Shown piece after piece: positions 1 through 8,318 of a DNA stretch of 64,000 nt (position 1 is its first letter; each line of letters starts with the position of its first letter). The notes beneath the pieces are model-generated. The model had not been told where the DNA came from, did no database searches, and worked only from the letters and a program-made list of their open reading frames with translations. The DNA is taken from positions 186,001 through 250,000 of the forward strand of contig NZ_FOFV01000003.1 of NCBI RefSeq assembly GCF_900111005.1. Reading direction: 5' to 3'. The translations under genes and the position numbers were made by a program. The stretch is from Lentzea albida (GTDB lineage: Bacteria; Actinomycetota; Actinomycetes; Mycobacteriales; Pseudonocardiaceae).

Positions 1-1
1 C

Positions 2-148
2 GGCGAGCTGGTGTCGCGGGCCGCGTCGCCGATCGACGACGTGCGCGGGTCGGCCGCCTACCGCAAGCACGCCTTGGCAGTGATGGCACGCAGGACGCTG
101 GGCTGGGCCTGGCAGGAACTTCTGGACGGGGAGCGGGCATGCGCGTGA
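2..148 (+). CDS. xanthine dehydrogenase FAD-binding subunit, C-terminal fragment (cut by window edge)
   Basis: Only the last 48 codons are present. The frame entering from the left edge reads ASPIDDVRGSAAYRKHALAV, the typical C-terminal end of the FAD-binding (CO dehydrogenase medium-chain) subunit of molybdenum hydroxylases, where the RGSAxYR motif is conserved. It ends at TGA 146-148 and overlaps the start of the 2Fe-2S subunit gene by 10 nt, so the two are translationally coupled. It would carry FAD and pass electrons from the iron-sulfur subunit to NAD+ or another acceptor. The identification rests on the short tail plus the operon context. Confidence 0.8.
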   Translation, partial: GELVSRAASPIDDVRGSAAYRKHALAVMARRTLGWAWQELLDGERACA

Positions 149-600
149 ACGTGACGGTCAACGGCGAGCAGCGCCAGGCCGACGACGTGTGGGAGGGCGA
201 GTCGCTGCTGTTCGTGCTGCGCGAGCGGCTCGGGCTGCCCGGCTCGAAGAACGCCTGCGAGCAGGGCGAGTGCGGGTCGTGCACGGTGTACCTGGACGAC
301 GTGCCGGTGTGCGCGTGCCTGGTCGCGGCCGGGCAGGCGCAGGACCGCGAGGTGCGCACGGTCGAGGGGCTCGCCGACGGGGACGCGCTGGACCCCGTGC
401 AGGAGGCGTTCGTCGAGGCGGGCGCGGTGCAGTGCGGTTTCTGCACTCCCGGTCTGGTCGTGCAGGCGCACGACCTGCTGGACCGCGTGCCGAACCCGTC
501 GGACCCGGAGATCCGCGAGGCGCTCGCCGGGAACCTGTGCCGTTGCACCGGGTACGAGAAGATCCTGGACGCCGTGCGACTGGCGGCGTCGCGCCGATGA
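139..600 (+). CDS. xanthine dehydrogenase 2Fe-2S subunit
   Basis: Small (153 aa) electron-transfer subunit of a three-part molybdenum hydroxylase. The N-terminal plant-ferredoxin-type cluster is bound by Cys40, Cys45, Cys48 and Cys60 (C-x4-C-x2-C). The C-terminal [2Fe-2S] domain has Cys99/Cys102 (CGFC) and Cys134/Cys136 (CRC), all intact. Length and motif order match PucE/XdhC/CoxS-type subunits. It lies between the FAD subunit and an amidohydrolase, and its TGA overlaps the next ATG by 4 nt. It most likely relays electrons from the Mo centre to FAD during hypoxanthine or xanthine oxidation; the exact substrate is inferred from the surrounding purine genes. Confidence 0.93.
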   Translation: MRVNVTVNGEQRQADDVWEGESLLFVLRERLGLPGSKNACEQGECGSCTVYLDDVPVCACLVAAGQAQDREVRTVEGLADGDALDPVQEAFVEAGAVQCGFCTPGLVVQAHDLLDRVPNPSDPEIREALAGNLCRCTGYEKILDAVRLAASRR

Positions 601-1949
601 TCGTCCTCGACCGCTGCGCGGTGTCCACCGTGGACCAGGCCGGGAGCGAGCACGCGTCCGGGCACGTCGTGATCGAGAACGGGCGGATCTCCTCCGTCAG
701 TTCGGGTCCCGCACCCCGGCCCTCCGAGTCGCACACGTACGTCGACGCGTCGTCGTGCCTGGTCACGCCGGGGCTGATCAACACCCACCACCACCTCTAC
801 CAGTGGGCGACGCGCGGCCTCGCGACCGACGCCACGCTGTTCGAGTGGCTCACGACGCTGTACCCGGTGTGGCGCGGGCTGGACGACACCGTGACGCACG
901 CGGCGGCGTCCGCCGGTCTTGCCCGGCTGGCGCTGACGGGGTGCACGCTGGCCGCCGACCACCACTACGTCTTCCCGTCCGGCGGCGGCGACGTGTTCGA
1001 CGCGCTGGTGTCGGCGGGGCGGCGGATCGGCATCCGGCTGGAGGCGATCCGCGGGTCGATGGACCGCGGCGAGTCTTCCGGTGGCCTCCCGCCGGACAAC
1101 CTGGTCGAGGACACCGAGGCCGCGCTGGTCGCGACCGAGCAGGCCATCGGCGACCACCACTCGACCGCGGACGACGCCCTGGTGCGCGTGGCCGTCGGGC
1201 CGTGCTCACCGTTCTCGGTGTCGAAGGAGCTGATGACCGGGGCCGCCTCGCTCGCCCGCCGGCACGGCGTCCGGCTGCACACGCACCTCGCCGAGACCCT
1301 CGACGAGGAGGAGCAGTGCCTCGCGGAGAACGGCTGCACGCCGACCGAGTACGCCGAGCAGCTCGGCTGGCTGGGCCCGGACGTGTGGCTCGCGCACACC
1401 GTGCACCTGAACTCCGGCGCGGTGAAGAGGCTGGGAGCGACCCGGACCGGGTCCGCGCACTGCCCCACGTCCAACGGGCGGCTGGGCACCGGGATCGCGC
1501 CGGTCCGCGACCTGCTCGACGCCGGCGCGCCCGTGGGACTCGGCGTCGACGGTGCCGCGTCCAATGAGGACGGTGGCCTGGTCGTCGAGCTGCGGTCGGC
1601 GCTCTACCAGGCACGGCAGCGCGGCGGTCCGGGTGCGCTGGACGCCCGCAAGGCGTTGTGGATGGGCACGATGGGCGGCGCGCAGGTGCTGGGCCGCGCG
1701 GACTCGCTCGGCTCGATCGAGCCAGGCAAGGTCGCCGACCTCGCCGTGTGGGACCTGTCCGGGATGAACTACGCGGGGATCGCGGACCCGGTGGCGGCAC
1801 TCGTGCTGGGCACTCCCCCGCCGTTGAAGCTGTTGATCGTGGGCGGTGAGGTCGTGGTGCGGGACGGGGTCCTGCTCACCGCGTCCACCGACGACCTGGC
1901 GCGGGACCTCTCCGCCGCCAGCGCCAAGCTCCAGGAGGCTGCGCGATGA
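597..1949 (+). CDS. 8-oxoguanine deaminase / guanine-type amidohydrolase
   Basis: Predicted 450-aa cytosolic metal-dependent amidohydrolase of the AtzA/TrzN/guanine-deaminase superfamily. The metal-binding HxH (His64, His66 in a THHHLYQ context) is followed by the DHHY segment (121-124) usual in 8-oxoguanine deaminases, then HTHLAE, a LAH segment and a DGAASNE motif near the end of the barrel. It starts at ATG 597 inside the stop of the 2Fe-2S gene and overlaps the Mo-subunit gene by 4 nt. It would deaminate 8-oxoguanine or a related purine to a substrate of, or product parallel to, the xanthine dehydrogenase. Atrazine-type chlorohydrolase activity is less likely given the operon. Confidence 0.82.
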   Translation: MIVLDRCAVSTVDQAGSEHASGHVVIENGRISSVSSGPAPRPSESHTYVDASSCLVTPGLINTHHHLYQWATRGLATDATLFEWLTTLYPVWRGLDDTVTHAAASAGLARLALTGCTLAADHHYVFPSGGGDVFDALVSAGRRIGIRLEAIRGSMDRGESSGGLPPDNLVEDTEAALVATEQAIGDHHSTADDALVRVAVGPCSPFSVSKELMTGAASLARRHGVRLHTHLAETLDEEEQCLAENGCTPTEYAEQLGWLGPDVWLAHTVHLNSGAVKRLGATRTGSAHCPTSNGRLGTGIAPVRDLLDAGAPVGLGVDGAASNEDGGLVVELRSALYQARQRGGPGALDARKALWMGTMGGAQVLGRADSLGSIEPGKVADLAVWDLSGMNYAGIADPVAALVLGTPPPLKLLIVGGEVVVRDGVLLTASTDDLARDLSAASAKLQEAAR

Positions 1950-4132
1950 CCCTCACTCCCGCCGAGCTCACGTCCGCGGTGTCGGGTGGCATCGGGACGT
2001 CACCGCAGCGCCCGGACGGCAACCTGAAGGTGCGCGGTGAGTTCGCCTACGCGTCCGACCTGTGGCACGAGGACATGATCTGGGGCGCGACCCTGCGGTC
2101 ACCGCACCCGTACGCCCGCATCACGTCGGTGGACATCACCGAGGCGTTGAAGGTGCCGGGCGTGTACGCGGTGCTGACCCACTCGGACGTGCCCGGCCGC
2201 AACCTGTACGGGCTGGAGCACAAGGACCAGCCGGTGCTGGCCGTGGACGTCGTGCGCTACCAGGGCGAGCCGGTCGCGCTCGTCGGCGCCGACCACCCGG
2301 AGACCGCGCTGCGGGCGATGAAGAAGATCGTCGTGAGCTACGACGTGCTGGAACCCGTGGTGGACATGGAGACGGCGGCCGACGACACCCCGTTGCACCC
2401 CGGCGGGAACCTGGTCCGGCACGTGCCGATCCGCCGCGGTTCGCAGGATGTCACGGCCGACGTCGTGGTGACCGGGCGGTACGAGGTCGGCATGCAGGAC
2501 CAGGCGTTCCTCGGGCCGGAGTCCGGGCTCGCGGTGCCCGCCACCGACGGGTCGGTGGACCTCTACATCGCGACGCAGTGGCTGCACGTCGACCGCGACC
2601 AGATCGCGGCGGCGCTGGGGCTGCCGCAGGAGCAGGTGCGGCTCACGCTGTCCGGTGTCGGCGGCGCGTTCGGTGGCCGCGAAGACCTGTCCATGCAGGT
2701 CCACGCCTGCCTGCTGGCACTGCACACCGGCAAGCCCGTGAAGATGGTCTACAACCGCGAAGAGTCGTTCTACGGGCACGTGCACCGGCACCCGGCCGTG
2801 CTGTACTACGAGCACGGCGCCGACCACACGGGCAAGCTCGTCTACGTCCGGACGAAGATGTACCTCGACGGTGGCGCGTACGCGTCGTCCACGCCCGCTG
2901 TGGTGGCCAACGCGGCGACGCTGGGCGTTGGTCCGTACGAGGTCGACAACGTCACGGTCGACGCGTACGGCGTCTACACGAACAACCCGCCGTGCGGCGC
3001 GATGCGCGGATTCGGTGCTGTGCAAGCGGGTTTCGCCTACGAGTCCCAAATGGACAAGCTGGCCGAGGCGCTGGGCATGTCGCCGGTCGACGTGCGGATC
3101 CGCAACGCGATGACCGAGGGCTCGGTGATGCCGACCGGCCAGGTCGTGGACTCGGCCGCGCCCGTCGCCCAGCTGCTGAAGCTGGTGCAGGACAAGCCGT
3201 TGCCCGCCGGCACGTCCACCGACATCCGGGAACTGCCCGGTGGCGTCTCGAACACCACGCACGGCGAAGGCGTGGTGCGGGGTGTCGGGTACGCGGTCGG
3301 CATCAAGAACATCTGCTTCTCCGAGGGCTACGACGACTACTCGACCGCCCGCGTCCGGGTCTCGATGGTCAACGGCGAACTGGCCGCCGCCGTGCACACC
3401 GCCGCGTGCGAGGTCGGCCAGGGCCTGGTGACGATCATGCAGCAGATCGTGCGCACCGAACTCGGCATCGAGCGCGTCACCGTGCTGCCGATGGACACCA
3501 CGATCGGCAACGGCGGTTCGACCTCGGCCTCGCGCCAGACGTACGTGACCGGTGGCGCCGTGAAGGCCGCCTGCGCGCTGGTGAAGGCGCGTCTGGACGG
3601 TCGCACGGACATCGGTGACGAGGTCATCGACGAGGTCACCGAGTGGCGTCACCGCGCGACCGAGCCCATCGACCCCGAGACCGGGCAGGGCAACGCGCAC
3701 GTGCAGTACGGGTTCGCCGCCCACCGCGCCGTCGTCGACGTGGACGTCGACCTCGGCCTGGTGCGCGTGGTGTCGCTGGACTGCGCCCAGGACGTGGGCC
3801 GCGCGCTGAACCCGCAGGCCGTGGTGGGCCAGATCCAGGGCGGTTCCGCCCAGGGCCTCGGCCTCGCGGTGATGGAGGAGATCCAGACCTCCGGCGGCAA
3901 GGTGCGCAACCCGTCCTTCACCGACTACCTCATCCCCACCGTGCTCGACATGCCGCCGATGAGCATCGACGTGCTCGAGCTCGCCGACCCCCACGCCCCG
4001 TACGGGATCCGCGGCGTCGGCGAACCGCCCACCATTTCGTCGACCCCGGCGATCGTGGCGGCGATCCGCGCGGCGACCGGCCTGGCGCTCACCCGCGTCC
4101 CGGTCCGCCCGGAACACCTCACCGGTACCTGA
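1946..4132 (+). CDS. xanthine dehydrogenase molybdopterin-binding subunit
   Basis: Large (728 aa) catalytic subunit carrying the molybdopterin cofactor. Visible family features are the N-terminal hammerhead region, the glycine-rich GVGGAFGGRED segment near residue 236, an RGFGAVQ motif that contacts the cofactor, and the catalytic glutamate Glu693 in GVGEPP near the C terminus. It starts at ATG 1946 with a 4-nt overlap to the amidohydrolase and is followed after 19 nt by a deaminase. The set FAD/2Fe-2S/Mo plus permease and XdhC argues for oxidation of hypoxanthine and xanthine rather than CO or aldehydes, though substrate cannot be read from the sequence. Confidence 0.92.
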   Translation: MTLTPAELTSAVSGGIGTSPQRPDGNLKVRGEFAYASDLWHEDMIWGATLRSPHPYARITSVDITEALKVPGVYAVLTHSDVPGRNLYGLEHKDQPVLAVDVVRYQGEPVALVGADHPETALRAMKKIVVSYDVLEPVVDMETAADDTPLHPGGNLVRHVPIRRGSQDVTADVVVTGRYEVGMQDQAFLGPESGLAVPATDGSVDLYIATQWLHVDRDQIAAALGLPQEQVRLTLSGVGGAFGGREDLSMQVHACLLALHTGKPVKMVYNREESFYGHVHRHPAVLYYEHGADHTGKLVYVRTKMYLDGGAYASSTPAVVANAATLGVGPYEVDNVTVDAYGVYTNNPPCGAMRGFGAVQAGFAYESQMDKLAEALGMSPVDVRIRNAMTEGSVMPTGQVVDSAAPVAQLLKLVQDKPLPAGTSTDIRELPGGVSNTTHGEGVVRGVGYAVGIKNICFSEGYDDYSTARVRVSMVNGELAAAVHTAACEVGQGLVTIMQQIVRTELGIERVTVLPMDTTIGNGGSTSASRQTYVTGGAVKAACALVKARLDGRTDIGDEVIDEVTEWRHRATEPIDPETGQGNAHVQYGFAAHRAVVDVDVDLGLVRVVSLDCAQDVGRALNPQAVVGQIQGGSAQGLGLAVMEEIQTSGGKVRNPSFTDYLIPTVLDMPPMSIDVLELADPHAPYGIRGVGEPPTISSTPAIVAAIRAATGLALTRVPVRPEHLTGT

Positions 4133-4151
4133 GTTTCTGGAGCTTCCTGCT

Positions 4152-4613
4152 GTGAACGCACATCTGCTCGCCACCATCGACCTCGCCACCCGGAACGTGG
4201 CCTCGGGAGGGGGCCCGTTCGGCGCGATGATCGTCCGCGACGGCGAGGTGATCGCCACCGGTGTGAACCAGGTGACGCCGTCGCTCGACCCCACCGCCCA
4301 CGCCGAGGTCGTCGCGATCCGCGCGGCCTGCCAGGCCCTCGGTGACTTCAAACTGACCGGCTGCACGCTCATCTCGTCGTGCGAGCCGTGTCCCCTGTGC
4401 CTGTCCGCCGCGCTGTGGGCGCGGGTCGACAGGGTCGTCTACGCCGCCGACCGCCACGACGCGGCGGCGGCCGGGTTCGACGACCGGGAGTTCTACGAGC
4501 TGTTCAGCAAGTCGCGCGATGACTGGGCACTGCCCGTGCACCAGATCTCCACCGGCGAGGACAACGCCCCGTTCACAGCGTGGATGTCGCTCGCGACTCG
4601 AATCGACTACTAG
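4152..4613 (+). CDS. guaD: guanine deaminase-like nucleoside deaminase (cytidine deaminase fold)
   Basis: A 153-aa zinc deaminase of the CDA/GuaD group. The zinc site is complete: His50 and the proton-shuttling Glu52 in HAE, and Cys80/Cys83 in the PCPLC motif. It starts with GTG 4152 and lies 19 nt after the molybdenum subunit, so it is probably in the same operon. It most likely converts guanine to xanthine, the substrate of the neighbouring dehydrogenase. Together with the amidohydrolase upstream, the operon carries two unrelated purine deaminase folds. Adenosine or cytosine deamination cannot be excluded from motifs alone. Confidence 0.85.
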   Translation: MNAHLLATIDLATRNVASGGGPFGAMIVRDGEVIATGVNQVTPSLDPTAHAEVVAIRAACQALGDFKLTGCTLISSCEPCPLCLSAALWARVDRVVYAADRHDAAAAGFDDREFYELFSKSRDDWALPVHQISTGEDNAPFTAWMSLATRIDY

Positions 4614-4668
4614 GCCACAAGCCTCCCAAAACCGAACACAGTGCTGACCGGAGCTCGCATCGCTTAAA

Positions 4669-4690
4669 CGCGTTCCGGCGTTGGAACGCG
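4669..4690. other. 8-bp hairpin in the leader of the purine permease gene
   Basis: Arms CGCGTTCC (4669-4676) and GGAACGCG (4683-4690) with a 6-nt loop lie in the 105-nt gap before the permease start. No U-run follows, so it is either a weak terminator/attenuator or an operator. I see no purine-riboswitch core here. Confidence 0.4.
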
Positions 4691-4718
4691 CCCACCGGCA
4701 TGGGAAAGGCCGTCCTCC

Positions 4719-6125
4719 ATGACCCAGTTACGGAGCCGACAACCGACGTCGGCCCTCGACCAGTTCTTCCGCATCACCGAACGTGGCAGCTCTTTGGGCC
4801 GTGAGGTGCGCGGGGGCATCACGACGTTCGTCGCGATGTCGTACATCGTGCTGCTGAACCCGTTGATCCTCGGCGCGTCCGCGGACATCACCGGCGCCAA
4901 GCTCACCGTCGCCGAGATCACCACAGCGACGGCGCTGGCCGCCGGCGTGATGACCGTCCTCATGGGACTCGTCGGCAACGCACCTCTCGCGATAGCGGCG
5001 GGTCTCGGCGTGAACGGCGTGGTGGCGTTCCAGATGGCGCCGGAGATGACGTGGGCGCAGGCCTTCGGTCTCGTGGTGCTCGAAGGCGTCTGCATCGTGG
5101 TCATGGCCGCCTCCGGAGTCCGCGAGCGGATCATCAACGCGATCCCGGAGCCGTTGAAGATCGCTATCACCGTGGGCATCGGGCTCTACATCGCCCTGGT
5201 GGGACTCGTCTCCGCCGGCTTCGTGACCCGCACGCCGGACGCGGCGGGATCGACCGTGCCGGTGCGCATGGGCGTCGACGGGCACCTCAGCGGGTGGCCG
5301 ATCGCGGTCTTCTGCCTCGGTCTGCTGCTGATGATCGTGCTGCTGGCGCGGGGCGTGCCCGGTGCCGTGCTGATCAGCATCGTGGTGGCGACCGTCGTCG
5401 CGATCGTGGTGAACGCCGTGTTCGACGTGCAGGGCTGGGGTCTCGTGACGCCGTCGCTGCCCTCGTCCGTGGTGAGCTCGCCGGACTTCGGGTTGTTCGG
5501 ACGCGTGGACCTGTTCGGCGGCTTCGTGTCGGCGGGCGTGATCGCGGCGACGATCTTCCTGTTCACGCTGGTGCTCTCCGGGTTCTTCGACGCCATGGGC
5601 ACGATCACGTCGGTCGCCGACGAGGCGGGGCTGAAGAAGGACGGCAAGGTCGAGGGGATGGGCAGGATCCTCATGGTCGACGGCGCCGGCGCGATCGCCG
5701 GTGGCGTCACGGGGTCCGCCCCGAACACCGTGTTCCTGGAATCGGCCGCGGGCGTTGGCGAAGGCGCCCGGACCGGCCTGGCCTCGGTGGTGACCGGTGG
5801 ACTGTTCCTGGTGGCACTGCTCTTCACGCCGCTCGCGACGGTCGTGCCCGCGCAGGCGGCGGCACCGGCGCTGGTGGTGATCGGCGGCCTGATGATGACC
5901 CAGATCCGCCGGATCCCCTGGCAGGACACGGACTTCACGATCCCCGTGTTCCTGACCGTGTCCATCATCCCGTTCACCTACTCGATCACCAACGGCATCG
6001 GCGCGGGCCTCGTGTCCTACGTCGTGCTGCGCATCTGCAAGGGCCGCTGGCCCGGCTGGCTGATGACCGGCCTAGCGCTGATGTTCGCCGTGTACTTCGG
6101 CGTCGACCTGATCAGCGGCAAGTGA
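4719..6125 (+). CDS. NCS2-family purine permease (AzgA-like guanine/hypoxanthine transporter)
   Basis: A 468-aa polytopic membrane protein with about 12-14 hydrophobic segments. The N-terminal region RGGITTFVAMSYIVLLNPLI and the later DAMGTITSVADEAGL and TGSAPNTVFLESAAGV motifs are characteristic of the AzgA/PbuG branch of nucleobase:cation symporters rather than the UraA/UacT branch. It begins at ATG 4719, 105 nt after the guanine deaminase, and is closed by a strong hairpin at 6131-6164. Its role would be to import guanine, hypoxanthine or adenine for the catabolic enzymes upstream. Confidence 0.9.
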   Translation: MTQLRSRQPTSALDQFFRITERGSSLGREVRGGITTFVAMSYIVLLNPLILGASADITGAKLTVAEITTATALAAGVMTVLMGLVGNAPLAIAAGLGVNGVVAFQMAPEMTWAQAFGLVVLEGVCIVVMAASGVRERIINAIPEPLKIAITVGIGLYIALVGLVSAGFVTRTPDAAGSTVPVRMGVDGHLSGWPIAVFCLGLLLMIVLLARGVPGAVLISIVVATVVAIVVNAVFDVQGWGLVTPSLPSSVVSSPDFGLFGRVDLFGGFVSAGVIAATIFLFTLVLSGFFDAMGTITSVADEAGLKKDGKVEGMGRILMVDGAGAIAGGVTGSAPNTVFLESAAGVGEGARTGLASVVTGGLFLVALLFTPLATVVPAQAAAPALVVIGGLMMTQIRRIPWQDTDFTIPVFLTVSIIPFTYSITNGIGAGLVSYVVLRICKGRWPGWLMTGLALMFAVYFGVDLISGK

Positions 6126-6130
6126 TCCGC

Positions 6131-6164
6131 GGGGCCCGGCCGGGCGGCCACCCGGCCGGGCCCC
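6131..6164 (+). terminator. strong hairpin after the permease gene
   Basis: Perfect 14-bp inverted repeat (6131-6144 with 6151-6164) and a 6-nt loop, starting 5 nt after the permease stop. It is very GC-rich without a long T-tract, as usual for actinobacterial intrinsic terminators. It may reduce read-through into the XdhC gene 18 nt further on. Confidence 0.7.
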
Positions 6165-6182
6165 CTTCCTCGGGAGGGTTCG

Positions 6183-7265
6183 ATGCGCGACCTGGCTTCG
6201 ACTTTGCTGTCGTGGGACCGGTTCGCGGTCGCCTCGGTGGTGGCCGTGCGCGGCAGTGCGCCCCGCCCGGTCGGCGCCGCGATGGCCGTCGGCCCCTCCG
6301 GCGAGGTGATCGGCAGCGTGTCCGGCGGCTGCGTCGAGGGTGAGGTGTACGACCTGGCGTGCGAGGTGCTTGCCAGCGGTGTCCCCGCTCTGGCGTCGTT
6401 CGGCTACTCCGACGACACGGCGTTCGCGGTCGGCCTCACCTGCGGCGGTTCGCTGGACGTGCTGGTGCAGCGCGATTCTCTCCCGTTGCGCGCGGCCCTC
6501 TCAGCCTCTCTGGAGGGATTCCCGCTCTCGGTGCGCTTCGAGGCCGAGGGCCGCGTGTTCACCGACTCGTGGCTGCCGCCACCGCGCCTGCTGGTGTTCG
6601 GCGCCATCGACCACGCCGCCGCCGTCGCCGAGATGGGCCGTTTCCTCGGCTACCACGTGACCGTGTGCGACGCACGCCCCGTTTTCGCCACCTCCGAACG
6701 CTTTCCCGCCGCACACTCCGTCGTCGTCGACTGGCCGCACCGCTACCTCGCGTCCACCCGCACCGACCCGTCCACCGCCGTCGTGGTGCTGACCCACGAC
6801 CCGAAGTTCGACGTCCCGGTCCTCGTCGAGGCCCTGTCCCGCCCGCTGGCGTTCGTCGGCGCGCTGGGCTCCCGTCGCACCCACGCCGAACGGCTGTCGC
6901 TCCTGCGTTCCGAGGGTGTGCCGGAGGCGTCACTGGCGCGACTGCGTTCCCCCATCGGTCTCGACCTGGGCGGCCGCAGCGCCGCCGAAACGGCCGTGTC
7001 GATCGCGGCCGAGCTCGTGGCCGTGCGCCACGACGGGTCCGGCCTCCCCCTGTCCTCGCTGTCCACGCCCATCCACCGAACCCTGGAGAGCCATGGCACT
7101 GATCTTCCTCAACGGCGGCGGCATGCGGGGCGGACCGCTGCACGCGCAACTGCAGGGCACGCCGATGGTGTGCCGGGCCCGCAGTGCGGCCAGGTACCGC
7201 TACTTCTCGGTGCGGGGGAAGTTCCCCGCGATGCACGAGTCGGGCTCGGCCTCGGTCGTGGGTGA
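6183..7265 (+). CDS. xdhC: XdhC/CoxI-family protein, molybdenum cofactor maturation of xanthine dehydrogenase
   Basis: The family is clear over the first ~300 residues. There is an N-terminal XdhC/CoxI domain (APRPVGAAMAV, GSVSGGCVEGEVY, LTCGGSLDVLVQ) and a C-terminal Rossmann-like XdhC domain (VVVLTHDPKFD, FVGALGSRRTHAER, SPIGLDLGGRSAAETAVSIAAE). XdhC binds Moco, promotes its sulfuration and inserts it into xanthine dehydrogenase, matching the operon upstream. The frame does not stop where the domain ends (~residue 300) but runs 57 codons further, overlapping the next gene by 173 nt with a low-complexity Arg/Ala/Gly-rich tail. A lost stop codon or genuine overlap are both possible. Confidence 0.88.
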   Translation: MRDLASTLLSWDRFAVASVVAVRGSAPRPVGAAMAVGPSGEVIGSVSGGCVEGEVYDLACEVLASGVPALASFGYSDDTAFAVGLTCGGSLDVLVQRDSLPLRAALSASLEGFPLSVRFEAEGRVFTDSWLPPPRLLVFGAIDHAAAVAEMGRFLGYHVTVCDARPVFATSERFPAAHSVVVDWPHRYLASTRTDPSTAVVVLTHDPKFDVPVLVEALSRPLAFVGALGSRRTHAERLSLLRSEGVPEASLARLRSPIGLDLGGRSAAETAVSIAAELVAVRHDGSGLPLSSLSTPIHRTLESHGTDLPQRRRHAGRTAARATAGHADGVPGPQCGQVPLLLGAGEVPRDARVGLGLGRG

Positions 7266-7479
7266 GCTCTACGACCTGCCGCTGAAGGTCCTGCGGGACC
7301 ACCTGGTCCCCGCGGAGCCCGCCGAACTGGAGATCGGTGTCATCGAACTGGAGGACGGCAGCGCCGCCCTGGCCACCGTCCTGCGGGACGCGATGGTCGA
7401 CCCGTTGCTCCGATCGGGTGACATCCAGGACATCTCGTATCTGGGGGACTGGCGGGAGTTCCTTCATCGCGAGGGGTGA
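7093..7479 (+). CDS. small AtzF C-terminal-domain-like / gamma-glutamylcyclotransferase-like protein
   Basis: 128-aa protein with the N-terminal LFLNGGGMRGGPLH type motif (here LIFLNGGGMRGGPLH), the FSVRGKFPAM segment and GELYDLPLKVL, which recur in the C-terminal domain of allophanate hydrolase AtzF and in stand-alone relatives near purine-degradation genes in actinobacteria. It starts at ATG 7093 inside the 3' part of xdhC in another frame. The stand-alone domain lacks the amidase part, so it is unlikely to hydrolyse allophanate by itself. A role late in purine or ureide breakdown is inferred from context only. Confidence 0.75.
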   Translation: MALIFLNGGGMRGGPLHAQLQGTPMVCRARSAARYRYFSVRGKFPAMHESGSASVVGELYDLPLKVLRDHLVPAEPAELEIGVIELEDGSAALATVLRDAMVDPLLRSGDIQDISYLGDWREFLHREG

Positions 7480-7526
7480 GGGAAGTGGCATCGGGGGGTG
7501 CCACAGGCAAGGGGGAGTTGCCGCAG

Positions 7527-7560
7527 GCGGCGGACCCGGTGCACGCACCGGGTCCGCCGC
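7527..7560. terminator. perfect 15-bp hairpin between convergent genes
   Basis: Arms 7527-7541 and 7546-7560 are perfectly complementary with a 4-nt CACG loop. It lies 48 nt after the AtzF-like gene and 55 nt before the end of the oppositely oriented TetR gene, so it probably serves both directions. Confidence 0.85.
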
Positions 7561-7614
7561 GGGGGATCGTCCAGCGTTCCCGCACGGCCGCCCGCGCGGA
7601 TCGGGCCGGCACGG

Positions 7615-8229
7615 CTACGGCCGCGCCAGCTCCTCGACCACCCGGTCCACCTCCAGTGACGGGTCGGCGACCCGCGCCGCTCGCAACGCTCCCGCGAGCA
7701 CGGTCATGAGCATCTCGACGACCACGTTCTCGTCGAACGGGTGCTCGCTCAGCAAGTAGTCGCGCGCCAGCTGGTCGGCCGCTGTCGTGTACATCCTCAG
7801 CACGGCCCGCACCGCCGGCCGGTCGAAGTCCAGGCCGAGGTTCTCGCACAGCTTCCGGTTGCCGTCGTCCCGCACCGCGTCGAACGGCTCCTCCGCGCCC
7901 CAGGGCTGCAGCAACAGGTTCAACGCCAGTTCGCGATGTGCCACGAGGTAGGACAGGTGGGCCGCGTGGGAGCGGCGGATCCGTTCGCCCAGCGGCACGT
8001 CCGGGTTGCTGACGTGCAGGTCCAGCACCTCGCGGCCGATGGCGCACAGCACCTCGCTGTAGAGCCCCTGCTTGCTGCCGAAGTGGTGGAACACCAGGCC
8101 GTGCGCGACACCGGCCGCGCGTGCGATGTCTGCTGCCTTGACGTCGTCGTACTTCGACGTGATGAACAGCTCTCGTGCCGCGGCCAGGACTTTCTCCCTG
8201 GTGGCAGCGGCGTTGGCGGCGCGGGTCAT
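7615..8229 (-). CDS. TetR/AcrR-family transcriptional repressor
   Basis: 204 aa. The N-terminal three-helix DNA-binding domain is clear (TREKVLAAARELF ... VKAADIARAAGVAHGLVFHHFGSKQGLYSEVL, residues ~10-55), followed by a helical ligand-binding region that I cannot assign to a ligand. It is divergent from the NmrA-like gene at 8319. The 89-nt spacer carries two 18-bp elements in inverted orientation (8250-8267, 8290-8307), the expected operator layout for autorepression and repression of the neighbour. The ligand is probably an electrophile or small hydrophobic compound handled by the neighbouring NAD(P)-binding protein (inference). Confidence 0.9.
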   Translation of the reverse strand: MTRAANAAATREKVLAAARELFITSKYDDVKAADIARAAGVAHGLVFHHFGSKQGLYSEVLCAIGREVLDLHVSNPDVPLGERIRRSHAAHLSYLVAHRELALNLLLQPWGAEEPFDAVRDDGNRKLCENLGLDFDRPAVRAVLRMYTTAADQLARDYLLSEHPFDENVVVEMLMTVLAGALRAARVADPSLEVDRVVEELARP

Positions 8230-8249
8230 GCCTCCACGCTAACAGTTCA

Positions 8250-8307
8250 TTGACTCGAAGTCAGTGAAGCTGTATCCATTGATTAAGAGTCACTGACTTT
8301 GAGTCAA
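8250..8307. promoter_or_regulatory. double operator in the divergent TetR/NmrA promoter
   Basis: TTGACTCGAAGTCAGTGA at 8250-8267 and TCACTGACTTTGAGTCAA at 8290-8307 are inverted copies differing at one base, 22 bp apart. Each copy also contains a smaller dyad TGACT-N3-AGTCA. This is what a TetR dimer pair would recognise and would cover both divergent promoters. Confidence 0.8.
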
Positions 8308-8318
8308 CGGAGGGGACC

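Noticed and set aside
4614..4718. Purine riboswitch upstream of the NCS2 permease
   Set aside because: I could not find the three-way-junction core; only a short hairpin is present.
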